From a virus, in IMG/VR virus record IMGVR_UViG_3300035703_000038, positions 37,245 to 101,244 of that record: a stretch of DNA of 64,000 nt; one strand, given 5' to 3'. The notes under the pieces were generated by a model. The model was given only the letters and a program-made list of their open reading frames with translations. It did no database searches and was not told the DNA's origin. The translations under genes and the position numbers were made by a program. The stretch's first letter is position 1; every line of letters begins with the position of its first letter. Below, one piece after another: positions 28,057-36,885 of this stretch.

Positions 28057-28884
28057 ATGGCTATCCTAAAAAATACAACAATTAACGATACTGGTTTTAT
28101 TAGGCTGCCAGTTGGCAATACAGCTCAAAGACCAACTGCTGCCAATGGTATGATGAGGTATAACACTGATACAAGTAAAGTTGAAATTTATTTGGGTACA
28201 GCGTGGAGTTTATTAGATCTCACTGGCGACCCAACAGATGTGTATGCAGGAGCTGCAGTATACGCTCCGCTTTCAAATAGTGCAATATTCAGTAGTGGTT
28301 CATTGACCGGCAATACTGTTGAAATAGTCCAATATGGATCTTACGGTACAGATGAATCAAACACCTCCGTAACAGTTCTAAAGATGAGCGGTGGGGCCCA
28401 AACACGTATACCTGCTGGTGATCCAGGATCTGCTCATACAGTTTCCGTTTGGTATAGAAGTAGCAGCGGTAGTGATTACGGTATGCTATTTTCAAAATAT
28501 CCTTCAGTTGGTACAAGCAGCTATGGTGTTGATATATGGGATGGTAATGGAAATGGAGCTATCTATTTGAATACGGGTGATGGCTCAGCTAACCCGTTCT
28601 CTGGATCAAGTGGTCATTATTTTAACCACAGTGACTGGAGACATTATTGTTTCACATTTGATGGGTCAACAGCTAGATACTATAGAAATGGTAGTTTAGT
28701 AGGTGCTGCTCCTACATACAGAACATTTTCTGGATACACGGGGCAATGGACAATTGGCACCTGGTCAGGACAATATTTTGGTCAGTATACACTTTCAGCT
28801 GGTAGATTCAGAAAGTTTGCAGTATGGCATGGCAGCGCATTATCAGCAACAGATGTGACAGCTCTTTACAACGCAGGGCTATAG
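28057..28884 (+). CDS. Short fibre with LamG-like domain
   Basis: A 275-residue protein starting one base after the previous stop. Residues 1-50 (LKNTTINDTGFIRLPVG, QRPTAANGMMRYNTDTSKVE) are a short fibre anchor repeated in the next gene. Residues about 75-275 look like a single LamG/concanavalin A-like beta-sandwich (HTVSVWYRSSSGSDYG, DWRHYCFTFDGSTARYYRNG, RFRKFAVWHGSALSATDVTA). This is a likely carbohydrate-binding tip. It is the fourth lectin-like fold in the fibre array. Confidence 0.75.
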   Translation: MAILKNTTINDTGFIRLPVGNTAQRPTAANGMMRYNTDTSKVEIYLGTAWSLLDLTGDPTDVYAGAAVYAPLSNSAIFSSGSLTGNTVEIVQYGSYGTDESNTSVTVLKMSGGAQTRIPAGDPGSAHTVSVWYRSSSGSDYGMLFSKYPSVGTSSYGVDIWDGNGNGAIYLNTGDGSANPFSGSSGHYFNHSDWRHYCFTFDGSTARYYRNGSLVGAAPTYRTFSGYTGQWTIGTWSGQYFGQYTLSAGRFRKFAVWHGSALSATDVTALYNAGL

Positions 28885-28893
28885 GAGAATTAG

Positions 28894-29601
28894 GTGGGTA
28901 GTCTCAAAAACACAACAATCAATGATACAGGATTTCTACAGCTACCTGTTGGTACCACTGCTCAAAGACCAACTGCTGCCAACGGTATGATGAGATATAA
29001 TTCCAATACTGGACTTGCAGAAGTGTATGCTGGTGGAGCGTGGAAAGGCTTAGCTCTTGGAAGTGAGTATGAAACACTCAACTTTGTTGGTAACAATGGC
29101 AACCTGACAATTACTAACAATGGAACAACATCAGTTGATATTGCTAAAACTCAGGGTAGTAACAGTTGGGATACGCAAGCATATGTAGCGACAGGATATA
29201 CAGCACCCGTAACTATGGAATTTAATAAGTTAGCGGATTCTGGTGACAATGGTGCTTCATATGCAATGATATCATGGAACGCTGATCCAACAACGGATGC
29301 AAGCTACACTTCTCTTGATCATGCATCATACCCATTCATGCAAAATGCTTACCACGTATATAATAATGGATCCAACCCGTTAAACACTGGTGCATGGTCA
29401 TCAGCCAGCAAGTTCTACTTAGTATACGCTACAAACGGATTCATGTATCACTATAATGGATCAACATTATTGTATTCCGTAAACTATGGATCAGGCACTG
29501 TCTACCTCGACACCTCATTTTATGCAGTAAACGGAACTTTCAGTAAATTTTCAAATATCAGAGTTATTAAAAAGGCCTGGAATGGTACAGCATACACTTA
29601 A
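28894..29601 (+). CDS. Short fibre paralogue
   Basis: A 235-residue protein starting with GTG at 28894 after an AGGAGAATTAG ribosome site. The N-terminal ~45 residues (LKNTTINDTGFLQLPVG, QRPTAANGMMRYNSNTG) are nearly the same as in the preceding gene, but the C-terminal domain is different: Tyr/Asn/Ser-rich beta sequence (YATNGFMYHYNGSTLLYSVN) and no clear LamG signature, although a jelly-roll fold is plausible. This is a classic anchor-conserved, tip-swapped pair. Confidence 0.65.
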   Translation: MGSLKNTTINDTGFLQLPVGTTAQRPTAANGMMRYNSNTGLAEVYAGGAWKGLALGSEYETLNFVGNNGNLTITNNGTTSVDIAKTQGSNSWDTQAYVATGYTAPVTMEFNKLADSGDNGASYAMISWNADPTTDASYTSLDHASYPFMQNAYHVYNNGSNPLNTGAWSSASKFYLVYATNGFMYHYNGSTLLYSVNYGSGTVYLDTSFYAVNGTFSKFSNIRVIKKAWNGTAYT

Positions 29602-29613
29602 TCGGAGACTATA

Positions 29614-29937
29614 ATGTCAATTACCTATACATGGAACATAACACAACTAGAGACAGCACCATCTGAAAATGGTCTAGAGCATGTAGTCAAAACAATTCAT
29701 TGGCAGTATCATGCCACAGATGGTGTACATACAGCTGACATTATAGGGAGAGCGAGTCTCGATCCCCCTGACCCTATGGCTTATACTCCATATATGGAGT
29801 TAACAAAAGAACAGGTTATTAGTTGGTTGGAAGCAAAACTCGCTCCTGATATTGAAGAGATGAAGTTAGCTGTTGACCATAAACTGCAGAATATCGTCAC
29901 ACCACCAATAACAAGACCAAGCTTACCTTGGGTTTAA
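29614..29937 (+). CDS. Conserved small phage protein near fibre genes
   Basis: A 107-residue protein with a CGGAGAC ribosome site. The pattern TYTWNITQLETAP, VVKTIHWQYHATDG, YTPYMELTKEQVISWLE and a C-terminal PSLPWV is that of a widespread small protein found beside tail-fibre genes in many marine phages. The first half is probably a beta-sandwich and the second a helix. A role in fibre attachment or folding is suggested by neighbourhood only. Confidence 0.6.
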   Translation: MSITYTWNITQLETAPSENGLEHVVKTIHWQYHATDGVHTADIIGRASLDPPDPMAYTPYMELTKEQVISWLEAKLAPDIEEMKLAVDHKLQNIVTPPITRPSLPWV

Positions 29938-29945
29938 TCAATTAA

Positions 29946-31052
29946 ATGGCAACAACAGCAAGAATAGCTAGAACGGATGTACCTGGTGCAGTCCCAAATG
30001 TAACTGATACCACAAACACATCCTACATTGAACCAGGTGCATTGTTCATCAATGTCACTGATCAAAAGCTATACTCCTCAAATGGCACGAACTATTTTCA
30101 GATTAGCGGTGTTGGTGGTGGAGGAGCTGCAAGCAACGTCTCTATCATTTCTCAGTCATTTGCTGGTAATGGCACAAACACTCAATTTACATTACCAGCT
30201 AATGGTACTACACAAACAACATTTGTATTCCTAAATGGTGTTGCCCAAGCCCCAACTACAGACTTTTCTGTATCTGGTCCAACTCTAACATTCATAACAG
30301 CTCCAACTGTCACTGATACTGTATCAGCACACATTGTTGATATTAGTAGCCCCAATGATGTTGAGTTTACGAGTAACTTCTTTACTGGTAATGGAACAAA
30401 CACTCAGTTTACGTTAGGGTCATCTCTGGCTGGCAATTCTTATGCCTTGGTGTTCCTAAATGGTGTTGCCCAGGTTCCTACTACAGATTTTGGTGTCACA
30501 GGAACAACTCTATCATTTACCACTGCTCCAGCTAATTTAGATAATATCCAGGTTGTTAGTGTTAATGCTGCCAATAACTTGGCTACAACAACATTTACTG
30601 GTAATGGTACTAACAGAGTATTCACATTAACTGACCCATCAACAACTAAAAAGACATTTGTTTATATTAATGGCGTTACCCAAGTTCCAATAAACGACTA
30701 CTATGTCACTGGTAAAACACTAACATTTGTGGTTGCTCCTGCCAATAATGATAATATTGTTGTTAGAACATTCTTTGAGAGGCTGGATGCAAGTGGTGGA
30801 AATACCCATATTCAGTTTAATGATTCAGGTGATATTGGAGCATCAGATGGGTTTACATTCAATAAAACAACCAATAATGTTACAGTAGCTAATACATTAT
30901 CTGTCGCCAACTTTAGATTTACAGCTTCTAATCCTCCAGGCTCAGCTAGTGATACAGGAGTAGCTGGTACAGTAACTTGGGATTCAAATTACATCTATAT
31001 TTGCGTGGCAACTAACACATGGAAGCGCGTCCAAATAGCAACTTGGCCATAG
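29946..31052 (+). CDS. Tail fibre with repeated FLNGVAQ modules
   Basis: A 368-residue protein. It has a major tropism determinant-type N-terminus (MATTARIARTDVPGAVPN, YIEPGALFINVTDQKLYSSN), a Gly linker, then three ~70-residue modules with NGTNTQFTL and (F/Y)(L/I)NGV(A/T)QVPxxD (about residues 75, 145 and 215). It ends with the GTVTWDSNYIYICVATNTWK motif common at fibre ends. These modules are close relatives of those in the giant fibre at 17619. Unlike the other fibres it has no separate lectin domain, so it may be a spacer or short fibre. Confidence 0.75.
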   Translation: MATTARIARTDVPGAVPNVTDTTNTSYIEPGALFINVTDQKLYSSNGTNYFQISGVGGGGAASNVSIISQSFAGNGTNTQFTLPANGTTQTTFVFLNGVAQAPTTDFSVSGPTLTFITAPTVTDTVSAHIVDISSPNDVEFTSNFFTGNGTNTQFTLGSSLAGNSYALVFLNGVAQVPTTDFGVTGTTLSFTTAPANLDNIQVVSVNAANNLATTTFTGNGTNRVFTLTDPSTTKKTFVYINGVTQVPINDYYVTGKTLTFVVAPANNDNIVVRTFFERLDASGGNTHIQFNDSGDIGASDGFTFNKTTNNVTVANTLSVANFRFTASNPPGSASDTGVAGTVTWDSNYIYICVATNTWKRVQIATWP

Positions 31053-31062
31053 TTTCTAATAA

Positions 31063-31070
31063 CATAAATA
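31063..31070 (+). promoter_or_regulatory. Late-promoter-like box
   Basis: CATAAATA, one mismatch from the TATAAATA consensus, lies in the 55-bp gap ahead of the small gene at 31108. Confidence 0.5.
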
Positions 31071-31107
31071 AGTAGGACATTCACCTTTCAGTTTAGGAAT
31101 AGACTGT

Positions 31108-31296
31108 ATGACAACGAAAATTAAACCATCTAATGTTGAAGATGCTGTATATGAAGTTACAGCTAATAACGCCAACAATCTTGGTGGTACTCCAGCCAAT
31201 CAGCATTATACGGAAGCAAGAGTAACTATTACTGGTACTGCACCAACTAATGTTGGAGCAACATCAAACGGCCATATTTGGTTAGTTTACCAATAA
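31108..31296 (+). CDS. Small hypothetical protein
   Basis: A 62-residue protein rich in Thr, Asn and Ala (VTANNANNLGGTPANQHYTE, TGTAPTNVGATSNGHIWLVY). No family was recognised. The last 25 residues resemble the closing strand of fibre modules. It sits 12 nt ahead of the Thr-rich repeat protein and behind a late-promoter-like box, so it is probably a minor virion protein. Confidence 0.5.
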   Translation: MTTKIKPSNVEDAVYEVTANNANNLGGTPANQHYTEARVTITGTAPTNVGATSNGHIWLVYQ

Positions 31297-31308
31297 TAGG
31301 CTAGGGTA

Positions 31309-34300
31309 ATGCCAGGTAAATTATTCTTCAATGACAACGGCACTCTAAGAGAAGCCGAAATCCTAAAGGTTAACGATGGCGGTATTCTCCGTAGCATTAG
31401 AGATGCCTATGTTAACCAAAATGGAACATTGAGACAGATTTTCTCTGCAACAAGAGAAACATCATTTGAAACTTCTCGTACAACTGTATTTGATACGGCA
31501 ATCACAACAACATTTGATACAACAATTGCTACAAGTAAGAGCACTACAACTGCATTTGTTACAATCTTTGATACTGGTTATGATACAAGCAAATCTACAG
31601 CAACAAACAGAAGTACAGCAACAAGTAGATCTACAGCCTATGCTACAACAAGATCTACAACTACAGTATTTTTAACCAACACTGTATTTGAAACAACAAT
31701 TGGTACAAATAGAACCACAAGCACATCTAGATCTACTACTACAGCATTTGACACCAATACTGTATTTGAAACAACTATCGACACAAATAGAGTAACGGAT
31801 ACAAGTAGATCAACAACTACAGTATTTGATACCAACACTGTATTTGATACAACAATTAACACAAATAGAAATACAGCAACAAGTAGACTAACTGATTCTG
31901 TATTTGATACTGTTGTAACAACAAATAGATCAACTCTCTCTGTATTCAATACATCAACTGTATTTGACACAACAACAGCATTTGAAACATCTTACGCCAC
32001 AACAACTATATTCAGTACAACATCTACGTTTGATACTGTTATTGATACATCAAAGAATACAGCAACTACAAAATCTACTACAACAGCATTTGACACTGGC
32101 TACGACACAAGTAGATCCACTCTTTCTACATTTGACACATCGACAGTATTCCAGACAACTACTGTATTCAATACACTAAGTGTATTTGATACAACAATTG
32201 GAACAAGCAAGTCAACAGATACAAGTAGATCAACAACTACTGCATTTGAAACAGCCTATGCAACAAATAGATCTACAATAACAACAAAGAATACTACAAC
32301 TACTTTTGATACTGTTATCAATACTACCAGAGCAACTGATACATCTCGTGGTACTACAACTGTATTCCAAACAACAACTACATTTGATACAACTATTGGA
32401 ACAACAAGAGCTACTGATACAAGTAGAGCAACAACTACTGTATTCCAGACAACTACTACATTTGCCACAACAACAACATTTATTACAACACAAGGTGGTA
32501 CAACTGTATTCCAGACAACAACAACGTTTGCAACAACATTCTACTTCAATACATCTAGACAAACAACATCAACGTTTATTACAACGTTGGGTGGTACAAC
32601 AACATTTAATACTACAACAACGTTTGGTACAACATTCTACTTCAACACAAGTAGATCTACTACATTCTACTTCAATACCAGCGTTGCTACAACGTCAACA
32701 TTTATTACATCAGCTGGTGGCATAACAACATTTATTACTACTGCTGTAGCTGGTACAAGTAGAGGAACATCAGCTGGTGGTATCACTACATTCATCACTA
32801 CAGCAGTTGGTGGTACAAGTAGAGCAACAACATTCTACTTTATTACTACATTTGGTACTTCACTGGGTGGTAATACAACATTTGCCACAACATTCTACTT
32901 CAACACAAGTAGAGGAACATCAGCTGGTGGTATCACTACATTCATCACTACAGCAGTTGGTGGTACAAGTAGAGCAACAACATTCTACTTTATTACTACA
33001 TTTGGTACATCCGCTGTTGGTGGTACAAGTAGAGCAACAACATTCTACTTCAACACAAGTAGATCTACTACATTCTACTTCAACACATCAGTTCAAACAT
33101 TCACTGTTGTAGCTGTTAATTATTATAAAGGTATTCCTATACCTTACTACATCCAAACCGCTACTACATTTGGTACAGCAGCTGGCGGTATTACAACATT
33201 TATTACTACAGTTGGTGGCATTACCAGCTTCAACACGACATTCTACTTCAATACAACTCGGGCAACTTCGGCCGGCGGTAATACAGCATTTAATACTACA
33301 TTCTATTTCAACACAAGTAGAGCAACAACATTCTACTTTATTACAACGTTCATTACTACTGCTGTTAATAATACAAGTAGAGCAACAACATTCTACTTTA
33401 ATACATCACGTGGTACATCAGCTGGTGGCATTACCAGCTTCAACACTACATTCTACTTTAACACAAGTAGAGCAACAACATTCTACTTTATTACAACGTT
33501 CAACACAACATTTTACTTCAATACAAGTAAAGCAACAACATTCTACTTCAATACATCAGTAATTACTACAACAACATTCATTACAACACTTGGTGGTATT
33601 ACAACGTTTATTACAACACTTGGTGGTACAACATCTAGAGCAACTGCAACAAGTAGGGGTACTACTTTTTACTTTAACACATCTGTTATTACATCAACAA
33701 CATTCATTACAAGTGCTGTTAACAACACATCTAGAGCAACAGATACAAGTAGATCAACCACGTTTTACTTCAATACAAGTAGATCAACAGACACAACTAG
33801 AGCAACAGACACAAGCAGAGCAACAACTACTGTATTTCAAACAACAACTGCATTTGAAACATCATACGCTACAAATAGAGCAACTGACACGTCACGTGGT
33901 ACAACCACTGTATTTCAAACAACAACGACGTTTGAAACTGCTTATGCTACAAATAGAACAACATCTACATCATCAACAACCACAACAACGTTTGACACCG
34001 TAATTGGCACAAGTAGGTCAACAACATCTGTATTCCAAACAACTACAGCATTTGAAACATCATATGTTACAAACATTTTAACAGCAACTAGTGCTGCTAC
34101 TGATACAACAAGAGTTACAGAAACTAGTAGAAACACAACGACTGCTTTCAATACCTTAGTTGCAACAAGTAAGTCAACTACATCTACATTTGACACATCA
34201 ACAGCATATGAAACAGCATATGCCACAACAAGAGTAACTGATACAAGTAGATCAACTGATACAACAATTGACACAAGTAGAACAACTGCTACTGATAGAA

Positions 34301-34818
34301 CAACAGCTACCAATAGAAATACTACTACAGTATTTGAAACTGCTTATGCTACAAATATTGCAACTTCAACAGTATTTGATACTGTAACAACATTTGAAAC
34401 ATCATACGCTACAGGTAGAAACACATCTACAAGCAGATCTACGACGTCTGTCTTTGGTACAACAACAACGTTTGAAACAACATATGATACAAATATTGAT
34501 ACAGGAACAAGTAGAACAACAACTTCTGCGTTCAATACTGTAACAGCGTTTGAAACAACATATGATACTAACATTGATACAACAACAAGCAGATCCACAA
34601 CATCTACATTTGATACAGAAATTGTAACAACGTTTGATACTGTAACTATCTTTGATACAACAACAGCTTACGATTCTCAGTATGCTACAAACCGTAGCAC
34701 AAGTAGATCAACAACATCTACATTTGAAACTGCTTACGAGACAAGCCGTAACACAGCTTACAACACTTCCCAGAACACAGCTTATATTACAACATTTGAA
34801 ACCTACATTAATACCTAA
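31309..34818 (+). CDS. Giant Thr/Ser/Phe repeat protein (candidate fibre)
   Basis: A 1169-residue protein. Residues 1-47 are ordinary (MPGKLFFNDNGTLREAEI, RSIRDAYVNQNGTLRQIF) and look like a short virion-attachment domain. Nearly all the rest uses Thr, Ser, Phe, Arg/Lys, Asn, Asp, Val and Tyr in short repeats. The flanks use units such as TSRSTTTVFDT and TVFETTIDTNR. The centre (about residues 400-810) uses TTFYFNTSRA and GGITTFITTAV units of about ten residues. One non-repetitive stretch (about 594-618) contains VVAVNYYKGIPIPYYI. There is no Cys, signal peptide or membrane segment. The regular spacing of aromatic and Thr residues fits a beta-solenoid or beta-spike stacked over many turns; this is inference. 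Its place after the fibre genes suggests a fibre or adhesin. Confidence 0.65.
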   Translation: MPGKLFFNDNGTLREAEILKVNDGGILRSIRDAYVNQNGTLRQIFSATRETSFETSRTTVFDTAITTTFDTTIATSKSTTTAFVTIFDTGYDTSKSTATNRSTATSRSTAYATTRSTTTVFLTNTVFETTIGTNRTTSTSRSTTTAFDTNTVFETTIDTNRVTDTSRSTTTVFDTNTVFDTTINTNRNTATSRLTDSVFDTVVTTNRSTLSVFNTSTVFDTTTAFETSYATTTIFSTTSTFDTVIDTSKNTATTKSTTTAFDTGYDTSRSTLSTFDTSTVFQTTTVFNTLSVFDTTIGTSKSTDTSRSTTTAFETAYATNRSTITTKNTTTTFDTVINTTRATDTSRGTTTVFQTTTTFDTTIGTTRATDTSRATTTVFQTTTTFATTTTFITTQGGTTVFQTTTTFATTFYFNTSRQTTSTFITTLGGTTTFNTTTTFGTTFYFNTSRSTTFYFNTSVATTSTFITSAGGITTFITTAVAGTSRGTSAGGITTFITTAVGGTSRATTFYFITTFGTSLGGNTTFATTFYFNTSRGTSAGGITTFITTAVGGTSRATTFYFITTFGTSAVGGTSRATTFYFNTSRSTTFYFNTSVQTFTVVAVNYYKGIPIPYYIQTATTFGTAAGGITTFITTVGGITSFNTTFYFNTTRATSAGGNTAFNTTFYFNTSRATTFYFITTFITTAVNNTSRATTFYFNTSRGTSAGGITSFNTTFYFNTSRATTFYFITTFNTTFYFNTSKATTFYFNTSVITTTTFITTLGGITTFITTLGGTTSRATATSRGTTFYFNTSVITSTTFITSAVNNTSRATDTSRSTTFYFNTSRSTDTTRATDTSRATTTVFQTTTAFETSYATNRATDTSRGTTTVFQTTTTFETAYATNRTTSTSSTTTTTFDTVIGTSRSTTSVFQTTTAFETSYVTNILTATSAATDTTRVTETSRNTTTAFNTLVATSKSTTSTFDTSTAYETAYATTRVTDTSRSTDTTIDTSRTTATDRTTATNRNTTTVFETAYATNIATSTVFDTVTTFETSYATGRNTSTSRSTTSVFGTTTTFETTYDTNIDTGTSRTTTSAFNTVTAFETTYDTNIDTTTSRSTTSTFDTEIVTTFDTVTIFDTTTAYDSQYATNRSTSRSTTSTFETAYETSRNTAYNTSQNTAYITTFETYINT
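32755..32858 (+). repeat. 104-bp direct repeat, copy 1
   Basis: This stretch is identical by eye to 32905-33008, both in the same reading frame of the Thr-rich repeat gene, with a 150-bp period. Confidence 0.85.
32905..33008 (+). repeat. 104-bp direct repeat, copy 2
   Basis: This is the second copy of the exact repeat at 32755-32858. The 150-bp period is a multiple of three, so gain or loss of a copy by recombination would keep the reading frame. Confidence 0.85.
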
Positions 34819-34826
34819 CATAAATA
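34819..34826 (+). promoter_or_regulatory. Late-promoter-like box
   Basis: CATAAATA, one mismatch from consensus, directly after the stop codon of the repeat gene and 28 bp before the start at 34855. Confidence 0.5.
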
Positions 34827-34854
34827 TTAGTATGTCCTATTTGAGGTGATTATT

Positions 34855-35004
34855 ATGAGTGATGAACATAGAGTTAGTAATGAACAACTTGATAAGAAAT
34901 TAGAATCCTTTGTTGAAGTTGTTCTCCAAAAGATGATTGACCTTCATGCTGAAATCAAAGCATTGAAAAAGAAGGTCCATGAACTAGAAAAAGCAAAGGG
35001 TTGA
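34855..35004 (+). CDS. 49-residue coiled-coil protein
   Basis: An ATG after a TTGAGGTG ribosome site opens a 49-codon frame ending in TGA at 35002. The product is charged and fully helical in appearance (LDKKLESFVEVVLQKMIDLH, then EIKALKKKVHELEKAKG). The ORF is short, but the good ribosome site, the late-promoter-like box upstream and the 4-nt spacing to the next gene support it. The function is unknown; it resembles the other tiny coiled-coil genes among fibre genes here. Confidence 0.55.
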   Translation: MSDEHRVSNEQLDKKLESFVEVVLQKMIDLHAEIKALKKKVHELEKAKG

Positions 35005-35008
35005 TATT

Positions 35009-35995
35009 ATGGTAGCTGAAGTCCCTGGTAAGGGTGGGAAGACTAAGTTCTTCACCATGTCCTCTAACGAGTGGGTAAATGATCCTGTAACCCACTTTAT
35101 GAAATCTGGCAATATGTTGAGATCTCCAGCCAACGATAGGCTATCAGAGATTGCTAATCTTATTCCTAAGAACCCAAATGGTTCTAAGATCGAGTATGAT
35201 ATTAACTACGGTAGTCCTAAAGACACCATTGCTGGTTACAAATATACTGACCTTCTAACACAGATGATCTATATGGCACCTTGCAACACAAGCATTGCCA
35301 CTAAGAATATTATCGAGTGTATCAGAAAGGGTATTACACCAGAAGGCCAAAGAATTACAGAGGCCCTGATAGCTAACCTAACAGACAAATACCTACTAGA
35401 TGAAGATCTAGATCTAGAGTATGGTGATGTAAATGAATTAGTGCTCCTCCCAGGTACTAACTTGATTGTTAAAGATGCAGTTGACTTTGAAAAAGTTGAC
35501 AACCTATTTGCCAACGGTGCTTGGGTGAAGTTACATCCAATCACTGCAAAGGTTTGGCAGACGATGCTTGAGAACAAATATAAAGGCAGAGTTGTTAAGA
35601 ATGATGCCTCAATGTATCCTATCCTAAAGCGCTGTAAGAAAGTCAACTTCACTCTATCGTCTGAGACTGGTTGTGCTGCTGTTCTATTAGGTAAGGGCAT
35701 TGGCTTAATCGACAATAAAGAAGCTAAGGTTGGCAAGACGTTTGAAGCAATCTATATGGCTCTAGATAAGTGTGGAGTTAAGGATAAGCTAATCAATAAG
35801 TTTGCTGCAATCATGTCACATCCTGAATCTGGTTTGATTACTGTTCACCATGAAAACAAACAAGAGTGTATCAATAGATTCTTCAATAACATGAAGCAAT
35901 ATAAACATATTACACTGAGTAAGAAGCCAGGTGAAGAAGGTGATCATGTTATTGAGCAAGAGTTGAAAGCACAAGGTGGGATTAGACAAGTATGA
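35009..35995 (+). CDS. Unknown protein with glycosyltransferase-like motif
   Basis: A 328-residue soluble protein. I do not recognise the whole chain. The segment WVKLHPITAKVW (about residue 170), followed about 40 residues later by NFTLSSETGCAAVLLGKGIG, resembles the 'K-HP ... SS-x-G-x-EA-x-x-GK' pattern of GT-B-type glycosyltransferases such as capsule-synthesis enzymes, but the acidic residue after the Gly is replaced by Ala. Its stop overlaps the start of the next gene (ATGA), so the two are probably partners. Lying between fibre and neck genes, it could modify virion proteins, DNA or host glycans; this is inference. Confidence 0.45.
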   Translation: MVAEVPGKGGKTKFFTMSSNEWVNDPVTHFMKSGNMLRSPANDRLSEIANLIPKNPNGSKIEYDINYGSPKDTIAGYKYTDLLTQMIYMAPCNTSIATKNIIECIRKGITPEGQRITEALIANLTDKYLLDEDLDLEYGDVNELVLLPGTNLIVKDAVDFEKVDNLFANGAWVKLHPITAKVWQTMLENKYKGRVVKNDASMYPILKRCKKVNFTLSSETGCAAVLLGKGIGLIDNKEAKVGKTFEAIYMALDKCGVKDKLINKFAAIMSHPESGLITVHHENKQECINRFFNNMKQYKHITLSKKPGEEGDHVIEQELKAQGGIRQV

Positions 35996-36885
35996 AAACC
36001 TTTGTAATTGCACAACACCATGGTGTGTTCCTTACTCTAAAGTCCATGCATGACTGTGGTATAGATGATATAGTTGTCATTGTACCAGGTGGGCAGGTGG
36101 AGAAATACAATAAGATGTATTCTGAAAAACCTGAAGATCCTGAGTACCAGGCATTTCAAAACTACGACAAAAGGATCAAAGAGTTTATTCAGAATAATAA
36201 TATCCAAGCTGAAGTGTTTGTTTATGATGGCTTTGATATTAGAAACACTGTTAGCTCAGCTCTGAGATTTGTTGATGCCTATGGGTGTAGAGAGATTGTA
36301 GCATGCCTACTATCAGGTACAATTGTTATTAAAGATTATAGAGATAACATTAAAGAGCAGCTGCTGATGAAAGAGATTGGTGCATGCTCTTCTAGAGTGT
36401 ATCAGAACCATAATCAGCTATCAATGTACCATATGATTGGATTGCCACAAATTGATAAGTCATTGGATGTTAATTTCTTTGCAGCTGACATGACTAAAAT
36501 TAGGCCAGCTCAGCTTGAGATGGATGATAGCAATCTTCTAAATGATGCTACTAAAAGAAAGCAACTTGCCCATATGTCTAGAGAGTTCAATGGTAAGGAT
36601 GACCCTCTAATTGGTACTGCTATTTCAGCTAGACAGACAATTGCTCATAATCTTAGAATCCAGGCTGGCTTCATTGTTAATCTATGGAATAAGTCAATTA
36701 AAGGTTCCGGCCAGTTAAAATCAGAAGAGTTATTTGGCTATCCATTTAACTATTATAGCAAATATGTTAGAGAAGTAGGCAGCTATCTACCAAAATCCAC
36801 AGTTAATAAGATAATTAATAATGGCGAAGAGACAGAAAAGTGGACAGGCGGTCTATATGATTGTCTGGATATAATTGATCTATAA
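35992..36885 (+). CDS. Unknown protein, probable partner of preceding gene
   Basis: A 297-residue protein. The first 130 residues alternate strand and helix (MKTFVIAQHHGVFLTLKSMH, DIVVIVPGG, EVFVYDGFD, EIVACLLSGTIVIK) and look like a Rossmann-type nucleotide- or sugar-nucleotide-binding half. The rest is helical, with KRKQLAHMSREFNGKDDPLI and a C-terminal EKWTGGLYDCLDIIDL. No catalytic motif was recognised. Its 4-nt overlap with the preceding gene suggests coupled translation and joint function. A late-promoter box overlaps its stop codon. Confidence 0.45.
   Translation: MKTFVIAQHHGVFLTLKSMHDCGIDDIVVIVPGGQVEKYNKMYSEKPEDPEYQAFQNYDKRIKEFIQNNNIQAEVFVYDGFDIRNTVSSALRFVDAYGCREIVACLLSGTIVIKDYRDNIKEQLLMKEIGACSSRVYQNHNQLSMYHMIGLPQIDKSLDVNFFAADMTKIRPAQLEMDDSNLLNDATKRKQLAHMSREFNGKDDPLIGTAISARQTIAHNLRIQAGFIVNLWNKSIKGSGQLKSEELFGYPFNYYSKYVREVGSYLPKSTVNKIINNGEETEKWTGGLYDCLDIIDL

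Noticed and set aside
31638-34598. Long minus-strand open frames under the Thr-rich gene
   Set aside because: They are mirror images of the repeated Thr/Ser codons, giving Val-rich or Cys-rich nonsense. No ribosome sites or promoters are seen, and every other gene is on the + strand.
31440-34800. CRISPR-like array of short repeats
   Set aside because: Repeats are in frame, imperfect and contiguous, with no unique spacers of constant length; they are protein repeats.
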